Below are positions 23,144 through 32,800 of a stretch of 60,770 nt of DNA, one piece after another. How positions within the stretch are numbered: the stretch's first letter is position 1; every line of letters begins with the position of its first letter. Below the pieces are notes generated by a model, which was given only the letters and a program-made list of their open reading frames with translations, was not told the origin of the DNA and ran no database searches. The stretch spans positions 152,355-213,124 of the forward strand of contig CAJTPH010000001.1 in NCBI GenBank assembly GCA_910578215.1, read 5' to 3'. The DNA is from an uncultured Acetatifactor sp. GTDB taxonomy: Bacteria > Bacillota > Clostridia > Lachnospirales > Lachnospiraceae. Made by a program: the position numbers and the translations under genes.

Positions 23144-25051
23144 ATGGGTATGGAAATATTTAAGAAAAGTCTATTGTTGTTATTGACCGGCGTTGCCGCG
23201 GGGACGCTGCTATTGACTCTGGCATATATTCTGCCCGTCAATTCGGAAAACAGACGCGCGTCTCTGGAGACCATTGAAAGCGAGGGATGGTATCCAAGAG
23301 CTTCCGTCACATCTGCGTCTTATGAGGAAAATTTCCATCTGTACCTGCCGGATGTGCTGGATGGAGCCAGCGACAGAATTATGCTTTATATGGCTACTGA
23401 TACCACTGAAGGTAATCCGTTTGTGCGGGCCATGAATTCTTATAACGAGTACAGCGGGGCTTACTCTTATTACTGGCATGGCTATGTCTCTATTCTCCGC
23501 CCTCTGCTTTTGCTGTTTAACTATTCCGAACTCAGGATTTTCAACGGTATTTGTCAGTTTCTCTTAGTCCTTTTTTTAGCGTTTATAATAGGAAAAGAAA
23601 AGGGCATACGATATATGCTTATGCTTGCCACCTCTTACCTGCTTTTAAGTCCCGGCGCCTTATCCATGTCCTTACAGTTTTCCTGGGTTTTTTATATAGC
23701 CTACACAGGCACCATAGTGTTGCTGCTGAAAAGGGACTACTTCTCAACCCGCTTTCGCTATTTATATCTTTTTATGACTTTAGGGCTGCTTACGAGCTAT
23801 TGTGACCTGTTGACATATCCTCTTTTTACCTGGGGAATGCCCCTTGTCTGGTGGCTTATCATGGCTAAGGCTCCCGAAAGCGCCGTCACAAGGGAAACGG
23901 CCGGAAAAAGCGTAAGGGCAGAGGCGCTGTTTTATGTGAAACAGGTGGTTTTTTCCGGCTTTTCCTGGATTGCCGGTTACGCCGGTATGTGGATTATGAA
24001 ATGGGTAATTGCAACTCCCGCTTTAGGGGAGAATATTTTTAAAACCGCAGTAGACGAGGTGTTTAAGCTGTCTGGCACCCTGGAGACTGAGACACTTCAT
24101 TTATCGGATAGACTGAAGGCCGCCCATACCAACTGGCTGCATTACGAATATAAGATTTATGCCCTGCTGTTGTTATGCTGGCTGGTATGGTGGTTTTGCA
24201 GCAGCTTAAAAAACGGCGGATACAGAACCCGTAAACGATATGCGTTTTTCCTCACAGGTATTTCCAGTATTGTATGGTATTTTACCCTCGCCACGCATAC
24301 GCAGACACATCACTTTTTTACCTACCGCATTCTGGGCGTCTGTATCCTTGCTTTCCTGGCTGTTGCCCTCGACGGTACGCAGGCTGTCGCCGATAATCGG
24401 AAGTCCGGACTTCCGAAAGACCCAGGCGCCCGGTCGTTCCGGAAGAAAACCTGCTGCATATGGGCAGCGGCCGTTCTGCTGTCCGTACCGCTTATGCTTC
24501 TTGAAAGAGACGATACGTTTGTATTTAACGGCTACGTCGAATTCAAGACTCTGCATGTACCTGACAATACCATTGTGGAGACGGAATTTACGCCGGCTTA
24601 CAATTCTATAAAACGCCTTGACCTGGGTTTGGAATGCGCCGGAACACAGGGAGAATATGAAATTATATTGTGGGATGGCAACAGCCAAAAATACCGGCAG
24701 ACCGTCCCCATTGGGGATAATGCAAATATACAATACGGCCATTATTATAATATAGCTGTAAAGTGGAACCTGAACGCTCAAAAAACCTACCGGCTTACTA
24801 TTGAAGCAAAAGATAATAATGCGCCGGTTTACCTGTGGGTGACCGAAGACCGGCAGGGACCCTTAGCGGAATACCATAATTTGTCGATAGACGGCAAAAC
24901 CGTAGAGGGACAGCTGCTTTCGGGAATTTCCTATCATTATCTTCCCACCTCAAAAAGGACCTTGCTGTTTTTTACCCTGACCTGGACGGGTATTTTGATG
25001 GCGGCGCTGTATACCTTCGCACCGGAACCGTTTCGACATGCAAAAAGCTGA
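23144..25051 (+). CDS. Polytopic membrane protein of unnamed family (copy B)
   Basis: The protein has 635 residues. The first 430 parallel copy A: TLLLTLAYILPV, NPFVRAMNSYNEY, YSYYWHGYVSILRPLLLLF, LTSYCDLLTYPLFTWGMPL and YAGMWIMKWVIA. Unlike copy A it has a further 200 residues: an outside beta-rich domain (about 460-600) with FKTLHVPDNTIVETEF and YRLTIEAKDNNAPVYLWVTE, then a last TM. Function is unknown; a GT-C-like or polymer-handling role is inferred from topology and from the MBOAT neighbours. The start is uncertain: ATG at 23144 has AAAGG 9 nt upstream, while ATGs at 23126 and 23150 are alternatives. Confidence 0.75.
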   Translation: MGMEIFKKSLLLLLTGVAAGTLLLTLAYILPVNSENRRASLETIESEGWYPRASVTSASYEENFHLYLPDVLDGASDRIMLYMATDTTEGNPFVRAMNSYNEYSGAYSYYWHGYVSILRPLLLLFNYSELRIFNGICQFLLVLFLAFIIGKEKGIRYMLMLATSYLLLSPGALSMSLQFSWVFYIAYTGTIVLLLKRDYFSTRFRYLYLFMTLGLLTSYCDLLTYPLFTWGMPLVWWLIMAKAPESAVTRETAGKSVRAEALFYVKQVVFSGFSWIAGYAGMWIMKWVIATPALGENIFKTAVDEVFKLSGTLETETLHLSDRLKAAHTNWLHYEYKIYALLLLCWLVWWFCSSLKNGGYRTRKRYAFFLTGISSIVWYFTLATHTQTHHFFTYRILGVCILAFLAVALDGTQAVADNRKSGLPKDPGARSFRKKTCCIWAAAVLLSVPLMLLERDDTFVFNGYVEFKTLHVPDNTIVETEFTPAYNSIKRLDLGLECAGTQGEYEIILWDGNSQKYRQTVPIGDNANIQYGHYYNIAVKWNLNAQKTYRLTIEAKDNNAPVYLWVTEDRQGPLAEYHNLSIDGKTVEGQLLSGISYHYLPTSKRTLLFFTLTWTGILMAALYTFAPEPFRHAKS

Positions 25052-25058
25052 AAACCAA

Positions 25059-25103
25059 TACCGCCGTTGAGGGCATGTCCGCAATTGTTCCTCAACGGCG
25101 GTA
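25059..25103 (+). repeat. Perfect 14-bp inverted repeat with 17-nt loop
   Basis: Arms TACCGCCGTTGAGG and CCTCAACGGCGGTA. It lies 8 bp past the copy B stop. It may be part of its transcript end; there is no T-run directly after it. Confidence 0.6.
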
Positions 25104-25131
25104 CAGTATATTCCTATCTGTCCTCCTTCAC

Positions 25132-25156
25132 AACCGCTTCTGGCGCGGTTCTTTTA
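25132..25156 (+). terminator. Probable terminator after copy B
   Basis: AACCGC/GCGGTT stem, 7-nt loop, followed by CTTTTATAT. The remaining 25157-25344 stretch shows nothing further that I can support. Confidence 0.5.
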
Positions 25157-25344
25157 TATCAGCTCTCATCCGGCACAACCCGTTAGATTTTATTTATTTA
25201 ATATTTACCGTAAGCGCGTTACAGGCTTCACATGCTGTCCCCAGGAATAGCCCCGCCGATCGCGGGCAGACTATACCTGTCAGCTATGGGGACACAAAAG
25301 CCATTGATTAAGACAAAGCCGGAAGGCACGCAGGAGGTAAATAT

Positions 25345-26667
25345 ATGCCGCAGTCTGTTTGGGACGATTCAACAACGATAAAAAAGTTTGATTCTCTGCC
25401 GGGAGACACTAAAACCGATATCCTGATTATCGGAGGCGGATTATGCGGCATTCTCTGCGCCTGGTTCCTTCACCGGGAGGGCGCGGATTATATGCTTGTG
25501 GAAAAGGGCAGGATCGGAGAGGGCAATACCCAAAATACCACGGCAAAAATCACCTCCCAGCACGGTCTGATCTACAGCCGGCTGCTTCACTCTCTAGGCA
25601 GGGAAAGGGCGGCGCTGTATCTGGATGCGAACCAGAAGGCAATTGAAGAATATCGGAAGCTTGCCGGGAATATAGACTGTGATTTTGAAGAAAAAACCGC
25701 CGGCGTTTACTCCTGCGATGACCCAAAGGCAATAGAACAGGAGCTTAGGGCGCTGGAAGCCCTGGGATTTGCGGCAAAGTACGCCGAACGGCTTCCCCTT
25801 CCTGAGGAAATAAAGCTAAAGGCGGCGGTTTTATTTCCAAGACAGGCCCAGTTTCACCCGTTGAAATTTCTCGCGGGGGCGGCGGAGAACCTGAATATCC
25901 ATGAAAACACGTTCGTTCACGGCGTAGACGGGCATACGGCATACACGGATAAGGGAAAAATAACGGCAGGAAAAATCATTGTCGCCACACACTTTCCCTT
26001 TTTGAATAAAAGAGGCAGCTATTTCCTGAAGCTTTACCAGAACCGCTCCTATGCGGTTGCGCTGGAGCACGCGGGGGACGTAAACGGTATGTATATCGAC
26101 GCGGCGAAGGGCGGGCTGTCCTTCCGTAACTACGGCACTCTCCTGCTTCTGGGTGGTGGAGGCGGGCGGACAGGCACGCGGCACGGGGGCTGGCGGATGC
26201 TGCGGGAATTTGCCGCCTCCGCATATCCCGGCGCGAGGGAGCTGTACAGCTGGGCGGCACAGGACTGCATGAGCCTTGACGGCATGCCCTATATCGGCAA
26301 TTACTCCCTGCATACGCCCGATCTGTACACCGCCTCCGGATTTAACAAATGGGGCATGACATCCTCCATGGCGGCGGCTCTGCTCCTGCGCGACCTGGTA
26401 CTGGGCAGGGAGAATATATACCGGGAGCTGTTTTCACCCAGCCGGAGCATTTTAAAGCCTCAGCTGTTTTTAAACGGCCTGGAAGCGTCAAAAAATCTGC
26501 TTACCCCGACCCTGAAGCGCTGTCCCCATATGGGCTGCGCATTAAAGTGGAATCCTCTGGAGCATACATGGGACTGTCCGTGCCACGGCTCCCGTTTTGA
26601 AGGGGATGGAAAGCTTATGGAAAATCCGGCAGTCCGGGATGCTTCATCACTAAAGGATTCTTCATAA
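25345..26667 (+). CDS. FAD-dependent oxidoreductase with C-terminal Rieske domain
   Basis: The protein has 440 residues. The DAO-type FAD domain starts with the dinucleotide-binding loop DILIIGGGLCGILCAWFL and E53-type VEKGRIGEGNTQNTTAKITS. The last 50 residues are a short Rieske [2Fe-2S] domain: C393-P-H395 and C411-P-C-H414, with C398 and C413 as likely disulfide partners. Similar fusions occur in Bacillus and clostridia; substrate unknown. AGGAGG lies 7 nt before the ATG. It stands alone. An amine or glycine oxidase-like reaction is possible but not shown. Confidence 0.88.
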   Translation: MPQSVWDDSTTIKKFDSLPGDTKTDILIIGGGLCGILCAWFLHREGADYMLVEKGRIGEGNTQNTTAKITSQHGLIYSRLLHSLGRERAALYLDANQKAIEEYRKLAGNIDCDFEEKTAGVYSCDDPKAIEQELRALEALGFAAKYAERLPLPEEIKLKAAVLFPRQAQFHPLKFLAGAAENLNIHENTFVHGVDGHTAYTDKGKITAGKIIVATHFPFLNKRGSYFLKLYQNRSYAVALEHAGDVNGMYIDAAKGGLSFRNYGTLLLLGGGGGRTGTRHGGWRMLREFAASAYPGARELYSWAAQDCMSLDGMPYIGNYSLHTPDLYTASGFNKWGMTSSMAAALLLRDLVLGRENIYRELFSPSRSILKPQLFLNGLEASKNLLTPTLKRCPHMGCALKWNPLEHTWDCPCHGSRFEGDGKLMENPAVRDASSLKDSS

Positions 26668-26745
26668 GCAGGTTTTTTATATCAAGCTTTAAAATTAGCT
26701 TCTTTATAATAAGCTTTTTATAATAATAAGCCCATTTACAAAAGA

Positions 26746-26774
26746 TAGACTTTTTGACAGAAATCCCTTATAAT
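26746..26774 (+). promoter_or_regulatory. Promoter of the DUF6020-like gene
   Basis: TAGACT, 17 bp, TATAAT. It places a dispersed 58-bp repeat (26810-26867) inside the 5' leader. Confidence 0.5.
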
Positions 26775-26809
26775 ACCAAAAGACCGTGTTCGGCAAAGCA
26801 AAACCCTCC

Positions 26810-26867
26810 CGGCACTCGCCAAATGGACGCTGACTCATCCGCTTGGCTCATTGCCCGCAGGAATAAA
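26810..26867 (+). repeat. Dispersed 58-bp repeat, copy 1
   Basis: Matches 37268-37325 at 52 of 58 positions by hand alignment, with the last 25 bases identical (CATCCGCTTGGCTCATTGCC and on). Here it forms part of the leader of the gene at 26886. Confidence 0.85.
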
Positions 26868-26885
26868 TATAAGGAGCTCGCAAAA

Positions 26886-28694
26886 ATGAATAAAATGCCC
26901 TGGAAAAATATGTATTTTCTTCTCTGCCTGAGCCTGTTTGGCGCAATGGGCTTTAAACACTGCATCAATCTTGCGGAGTCCTCCTTAAGCTATACCAACG
27001 GCATAGCTTCCTTTCTCCTGTTTGTCTGCCTGTTATGCGCACTGCGCCATGTGACGGCGCACAGGGACTGGGAGCGGTTTAAAGCCTTTTTGAATTTCTG
27101 CTTTGCCTTCTTAATATGTTTTTTCGGCAGCCTGGCCGCAGGCGTACAGCTGGATCAGAATCACAGGGTAGCTTTCGGAAGCTGGCTTGTGTATTTGTCC
27201 GTGCTGTTCTGCGCCGCTGCCTCCTCTCCCCTGCTGGCTTACGGGATGTACAGGCTGAATTCCTACAGCGCACTGCGCCAATCCCGCCCGCCTGCCTTCT
27301 CCAGACGCAGAACCTTCCTGCTTTTGTGGGGCTTCCTGTTTCTTACATATATCCCCACCTTCCTGGCATCCTTTCCCGGCTTTTATGTATATGACGCCGA
27401 AGCGGAAACCTATATGGTCTTTACTTCAAAATATACCACATACCAGCCGCTGCTGCATGTCCTTCTCCTGGGCGGGACAATTCGCCTCATATATCATTTT
27501 ACCCAGTCCTACAACGCAGGCATCGCACTTTATACCCTTTTTCAAATGGCGGTCCTATCCGCCTGCTTTGCTTATATGATGAGTTACCTGCGTCATATAG
27601 GAGTCAAACGCTGGGTATATAATCTGGGGCTTGCGTTCCTGGCCTTGTTCCCCACCGTGAGCATGTTTGTCTGCTGCTCCACAAAGGACACTCTTTTCTC
27701 CGGGGGCGTGGTTCTGTTGACCACCCTGCTCCTTGAAATGGCGGCAGAGCCGGAACGATTCTGGCGCTCAGCCTCCAAAAAGCTTCTTTTTGCGGCGTCT
27801 CTGCTTCTTATTCTGTTTTTCCGCAATAACGGCGTGTACGCGCTGGCAGTTTTCTTCGTTATTTTTTTAATTGTATACAAAAAATACTGGAAACGCTGGC
27901 TGCCCGTGGTCTGCTGCACCCTTTTGCTGTTCGCCCTGACCTCCCTTGGCCTGTCTGCGGCGCTCCATGCCAAAAAGGGACCGCTGGCGGAAATGCTATG
28001 CGTTCCCATACAGCAGCTGGCAAGAGTCTACACGGAGGCGGGAGACGAGCTTTCGGACGCGGACGCGGAAATATTGTACAACCTGATTCCTCAAAGCATT
28101 CTGGAAAACTACAATCCCAAGCTGGCGGACATGGTCAAACTTAATTTTCTTGAGGACAATTTTAAAAGAGAGCCCGTAAAGTATATCTCCCTTTGGTTCA
28201 GGCTGGGAATCGCCCATCCTGATATCTATGTGAATTCCTTTCTTGAAAATACCTACGGATATTGGTATCCGGACACGGTATTGGACGGTTACCGGGGCAT
28301 CTGGGCAGGCAAAAGACAGTATGAGGACAGCTCATACTTTGCTTTTAACACGGAATCCCCCGGCGAGCGGAGGCATCTCCTTCCCGCGCTGGAGCGTTTT
28401 TACGAAAAGATTTCCCTGGATATCTATCAGCAGAGGGTTCCTGTGATCTCCATGCTCTTTTCCGCCGGCTTCTGGCACTGGGTCTATGCCTTTCTGGCCT
28501 TATACCTTGCCGCTGTGGGCTATAAAAAATCTCTTTTTTCGCTGACGGTGATCGGACTGCTCTATCTGACTGTCCTGCTGGGACCGATAGCACTGATCAG
28601 ATATGTCTTATATATGTTTTTTTCAGTTCCCCTTGTACTGGCCCTTTTATTCGACACGGAAGCCGTTGCCGGTACAAGGAGGAACCGAATCTGA
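26886..28694 (+). CDS. DUF6020-like polytopic membrane protein
   Basis: The protein has 602 residues and about 12-14 TM helices. It resembles the DUF6020 family of large clostridial membrane proteins, thought to be GT-C-like: an early FPGFYVYDAEAETYMVF loop after TM helices, then YQPLLHVLLLGG, STKDTLFSGGVVL, LLFFRNNGVYALAVFFV and an outside helical loop near 400-520. Function not established; glycan or lipid-linked sugar transfer is inference. An ORF open 44 codons upstream runs through a dispersed repeat; I chose the ATG at 26886, with AAGGAG 9 nt before it. Convergent with the stalk-protein gene. Confidence 0.78.
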   Translation: MNKMPWKNMYFLLCLSLFGAMGFKHCINLAESSLSYTNGIASFLLFVCLLCALRHVTAHRDWERFKAFLNFCFAFLICFFGSLAAGVQLDQNHRVAFGSWLVYLSVLFCAAASSPLLAYGMYRLNSYSALRQSRPPAFSRRRTFLLLWGFLFLTYIPTFLASFPGFYVYDAEAETYMVFTSKYTTYQPLLHVLLLGGTIRLIYHFTQSYNAGIALYTLFQMAVLSACFAYMMSYLRHIGVKRWVYNLGLAFLALFPTVSMFVCCSTKDTLFSGGVVLLTTLLLEMAAEPERFWRSASKKLLFAASLLLILFFRNNGVYALAVFFVIFLIVYKKYWKRWLPVVCCTLLLFALTSLGLSAALHAKKGPLAEMLCVPIQQLARVYTEAGDELSDADAEILYNLIPQSILENYNPKLADMVKLNFLEDNFKREPVKYISLWFRLGIAHPDIYVNSFLENTYGYWYPDTVLDGYRGIWAGKRQYEDSSYFAFNTESPGERRHLLPALERFYEKISLDIYQQRVPVISMLFSAGFWHWVYAFLALYLAAVGYKKSLFSLTVIGLLYLTVLLGPIALIRYVLYMFFSVPLVLALLFDTEAVAGTRRNRI

Positions 28695-28713
28695 TATAGA
28701 ACTATGCGAAGGC

Positions 28714-29859
28714 TTACCGCCTCCTTTTCTTGTTGAATGACGCCACCGTTGCCACCGCAAATCCGATGATCAACACAGTCACGACGACTAAAATAATCAC
28801 GATAGCCGGCATAAGAATGTCTGTTCCCGACTCTGATTTCGCATTATCGTCCACCCCTCCTGAGGTCTGGACCGAAGATGCATCCTCCTCCGTCTGAGGA
28901 GGCTTTCCCTGACTCCCGTCAATTCCTCCCACGACTCCGTCGTTCCCGCTGCCCTGAGAAGCGTTATTGCTTCCCTGGGACGGGTCGCTGCCGGGGGTAT
29001 TTCCGCCTCCCTGAGGCGGCGCGGTCTTCTGAGGAACCGCTGTGGGTGTGGGTTTGCTTCCGGTGCTTCCCTGAGACGTATTGCTCCCTGAGGTATTTCC
29101 GCCTCCCTGAGGCGGCGCAGTCACCTGAGGAACCTTTGTGGGTGTAGGTTTGCTTCCGGTGTTTCCCTGAGGCGGATTGCTCCCCGAGGTATTTCCGCCT
29201 CCCTGAGGCGGCGCAGTCACCTGAGGAATACTTGTGCTTACCGGGGGCGGATTAGTCCCCGGATTGCTTTCGGCGCCTCCCTGAGAAGCGTTGTCATCGT
29301 CGGAAGAAGTGTCGTCCTCCCAGGAATCATCGTCATCCTGCCAGTCGTCGTCATCGTCCTCCGGAGGAGGCACGGGGTCCGGGTCCTGCCTGCCTATCTG
29401 CACCGTGCCCGGAAGCTGCATATCCGTCCCCTGCTTCAGCTCCGTGCCATAAACATACCGGAAGGAGTTTTCTACCACGCTTACCGACGCGGAGGCGGCA
29501 TTGCCGCCTCCGTCCAGCACCACCACCTGCCCTACGGTAAGTGTGGCGGCGTCTGCCGTGAAAAGAGCGCTCTCTGCCGCTACATAGACACTCAGCCTTT
29601 TCCCGTCGGAGTCATACCGGAATTCCCGGACCTTCGCCAAATTTTCCCGAAATCGGAACTCTACCCTTACGGCATCCGGCGAATCCACGTTCAGACTGAA
29701 CTGAAACGTGGACGCCTTGTCGCCGGCCGCCTGTCCGGAGGTGATAGTCACCGTACCCGTCCCGTCAATATTAAATGCCTCGGCTGCGGCTGCCCGGGCC
29801 GGCAGTGAAACCGCCGCTAAAAGTACGACCGCAAATAGATAAATAAGATACTTTTTCAC
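28714..29859 (-). CDS. Cell-surface stalk protein with N-terminal beta domain and C-terminal anchor
   Basis: The protein has 381 residues: a signal peptide (1-25, cut near ARAAAA), a beta-rich domain (about 27-150) of cohesin-like size and pattern, an Asp-rich patch (PEDDDDDWQDDDDSWEDD), nearly three copies of a 32-residue Pro/Gly/Gln/Thr repeat (PQVTAPPQGGGNTSGSN and so on), and a C-terminal TM followed by KKRRR. It is thus a membrane-anchored domain on a flexible stalk. GTG start with GGAG 7 nt upstream. It is 36 bp behind the M60 peptidase gene and surely co-transcribed, so it may display or anchor that enzyme. Confidence 0.78.
   Translation of the reverse strand: MKKYLIYLFAVVLLAAVSLPARAAAAEAFNIDGTGTVTITSGQAAGDKASTFQFSLNVDSPDAVRVEFRFRENLAKVREFRYDSDGKRLSVYVAAESALFTADAATLTVGQVVVLDGGGNAASASVSVVENSFRYVYGTELKQGTDMQLPGTVQIGRQDPDPVPPPEDDDDDWQDDDDSWEDDTSSDDDNASQGGAESNPGTNPPPVSTSIPQVTAPPQGGGNTSGSNPPQGNTGSKPTPTKVPQVTAPPQGGGNTSGSNTSQGSTGSKPTPTAVPQKTAPPQGGGNTPGSDPSQGSNNASQGSGNDGVVGGIDGSQGKPPQTEEDASSVQTSGGVDDNAKSESGTDILMPAIVIILVVVTVLIIGFAVATVASFNKKRRR
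28970..29235 (-). repeat. 96-bp coding repeat, about 2.7 copies
   Basis: It encodes the 32-residue Pro/Gly/Gln-rich units of the stalk. GCCTCCCTGAGGCGGCGC recurs near 29008, 29102 and 29204 on the plus strand. Such repeats change copy number readily. Confidence 0.75.
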
Positions 29860-29895
29860 TTTTATACTCCGTTTCCACGCTATTCCTTTGCTTTA

Positions 29896-32800
29896 TCAGG
29901 GCTGTGTTCCCGGGCTGATCTGCATATCGGGCAGCACGTCGGGCACAGTCTCGAACAGCGAATCGCTGACAAGCCTCTGTCCTTCGTTGGTCAGCGCATT
30001 GTTGACACGGTAGAGCTCCGCCCGTACCTTCTTGATACCGCTCAGATCCAGCTGCTGATCCTGCTCTATCCAATAGATCCAGGTGCCGTCCGACACATTC
30101 TGAATGTTACCCTCCTGGGGAACATCCGCCAGGATAATCTGCTGTGCCTTCAGTTCGCCTGCCTCGTTTATGCCTCCCACCATATTGCCGTCCTGGTCGT
30201 AGAGGATCATCACATTATAAGCAGGACTTCCCTTGTAAGAGCCTGTGAAGACCACGGAGCCTGCCGGAATCACGCGCTTATCACCCTCGGCTTCATACTG
30301 ATAATCCGCCGTAAGCCTGCCGATGGCAACCGTGCCGTCGTCCGTCCTCCTGAAGTCCACATTATCTCCTGTCACTCCCAGCACATCCAGCTCCTGAACG
30401 GATACCTGGCTGTCTCTCTGAGCCTTCAAAATCAGCTTGACAGCCGTGGCTTCATAGGTGCTCACATACTTTCCGTCCTCGTTGGCAAAGTAGACGGTCT
30501 CCGAGCCGTTTTGGTCCAGTATACCCTCTGCCGCCTTTACCCAGCCGTCTTCGGTGCAGACCTGAATCTCGTACCCGCTCCCCGCAGCTGCCTTCAGACC
30601 GGTGTATTTAAAGCCGCTGACCGTAAATGCTCTGTTGAAGTTCAACACGATCTCGGCGTCGCCGTCCGCAACCGCTCTGTAAACGGATGCCTGATTGTCG
30701 ATCATGCTCATTGCAGGATCTTCCTTATCGGGCTCGCAGGGTGAATTTTCGTCGCACTCGCCCTGATCGGTCTCCTCCGCCTTAAGATTCTGCGTCGTCA
30801 CCGTCCAGAACGTTTTTTCAAGGCTTCCGTCGTGCTCTATCTTAATATAATCCAGAACCTTTGCCGCGGAGCGGTTCAGATATTTATCGATTACCGTAAT
30901 CTCATACCACACCACGCGGTTGTTGACCGTCACCGTATCGCTGAAGGCGGCGTCCGTGGCAAAGCCCACGACCTCCTTCTGCACGTCTCCGCCGGAGATC
31001 ATGCATCTTACGATCTCGTAGCCCAGCACATCTGCCGAGGGCAGGGTTGAGCTGAACGTAAAGTTCACCTGATTTGCTCTCTGGGCATCCACAACCGCCG
31101 TAACGGCGCCCACTGCCTGCGTCATGCCGTCAGGGCTAAGCTGGCTTCCGCTTCCCTGGAGGCTGTAGACCCTTGCGTCGTCGCTTGCGTAACAGATCGC
31201 CCTTGTTTCGGGTTCAAACTGTTCCGCATACTGACGGGTGGCATCATTGGGCGTAAAGCCCCAGCGCTCAAAGAACTCCAGGATATTCTTTTCCGCCGCG
31301 GCACAGGACAGACGCATCAGATCCTGGTCTCTGTCCTTCGCCAAAACCAGCGCAACACCGCCCGGCTTGGGAGCCTTGGACACGTCTCTGGCATATCTGT
31401 CCACTCTTGCAAAGAACAGATTCTGCAGCTGCTCCTCATAGTTCTCGTAGGTCTTAAAATTGTAACCCCTGTCATATGCCAGGTGAAGCTGCCAGTACAT
31501 GCCAAGCTGGGTGAATACATTGGAGCTTATACCCTTCGTGCCGGATGTAACCTTCTTATAGACATTATCATACTGGAACCGCACGCTGTCGTTGCTGTCC
31601 TTAGCCTGCGCCAGCACCGCAAAATAATTGTTGGTGATCTCTGCTACGGCATAAGCGCCCTGATTGATGCAGTGCCCGATCTCGTGGGCTATGCCCCAGC
31701 CGAAATAGCTGCCGCTCTGATACCTGCCCTGGCTGTCCGCCGTCACCGGCACCGCGGTTACCATGCCTGCACAGGAATTCCACTCGATACCGATATGATT
31801 GCCGGAAGCATACATGAACGCCCCGGAGAACATCCTCTGGTAACGAATATTCAGATGACCCTTCGGTATCTGATCCAACGCATCCTTGGCGCCCGCGTTC
31901 AGACCCTTATGCTGGTAGAACAGGTACATCATGGCTTCCATGGCATCCATGGAATTAAGAAGCTTCTCCGCCTGCTGCTCTGCGCTGCCGCTTCCCGCTC
32001 CGTTCAGTATCTGCTGTGCGGGCAGGGACAACATCATGGTATCCAGAAGTATATCGGTGGCTCCCAGAACACAGTTCTGAGCATCGTATTCATATGCCAC
32101 CTGGCTGTTTCCGGAATTTGTATGGAACAGCTGATGCTGGTCTGCCATCTTAGCCACATAGGCCTGCAGCTCCGTTATGTAAGCCTTTGCCCTTTCCAGC
32201 CGCTGCGCCTTGTCCGTCACCTGATACAGATCCAGCCTGGGAACCTGCACGCCGCCGCTGACGCGTACCGCGTACCTGTCTCCTGCGCTGTTTCCCGTGT
32301 ACTGAACATACAGCGCTCCGCCCGATTCCAGTCCCGTGATGCTCCAAAGCTTGGGAACCGTGACCTTGTTGACGCCGACCTTCAAATTGGCTACCGTGGT
32401 GCTCACGGCACTGGATTCTGCATGGTATTGTGTTGCCACCAGCTGGAGATTCGTACTATCTCCCGTCTTTTTGGTGTTATGCCCCACATAGACAATAATT
32501 TCCTCCTGCGCCGCCGCGACTACGCCCAGAGGCTGCCATGCGTTCAGTCCGCCAAAGCCTCTGTTCACGTCATTGGTGGTTATGCCGTTATGAATCGTCA
32601 CGGAATCGTTTAATTCCGTATCATTCAATATGGCCTCCGCCGTCTGCAGCTCACGCTCAAGCAGCTCTCTGTCAGGATGATATTCTCCGCTGATCTCATC
32701 TATGGTGTTGATCTTCACTCTCAGCCGGTCGATATCCGCCTGTGTCACCTCCGCTCTCAGCACCGTATGGAGATCATCGGCATACAGCCCCATGATCTCA

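Noticed and set aside
25075..25311. 78-codon plus-strand ORF after membrane protein copy B
   Set aside because: It starts inside the inverted repeat, runs through the terminator hairpin, and has no ribosome site or known similarity.
26754..26885. N-terminal extension of the DUF6020-like protein (44 codons)
   Set aside because: It is encoded by the dispersed repeat and begins at the promoter; the ATG at 26886 has the ribosome site.
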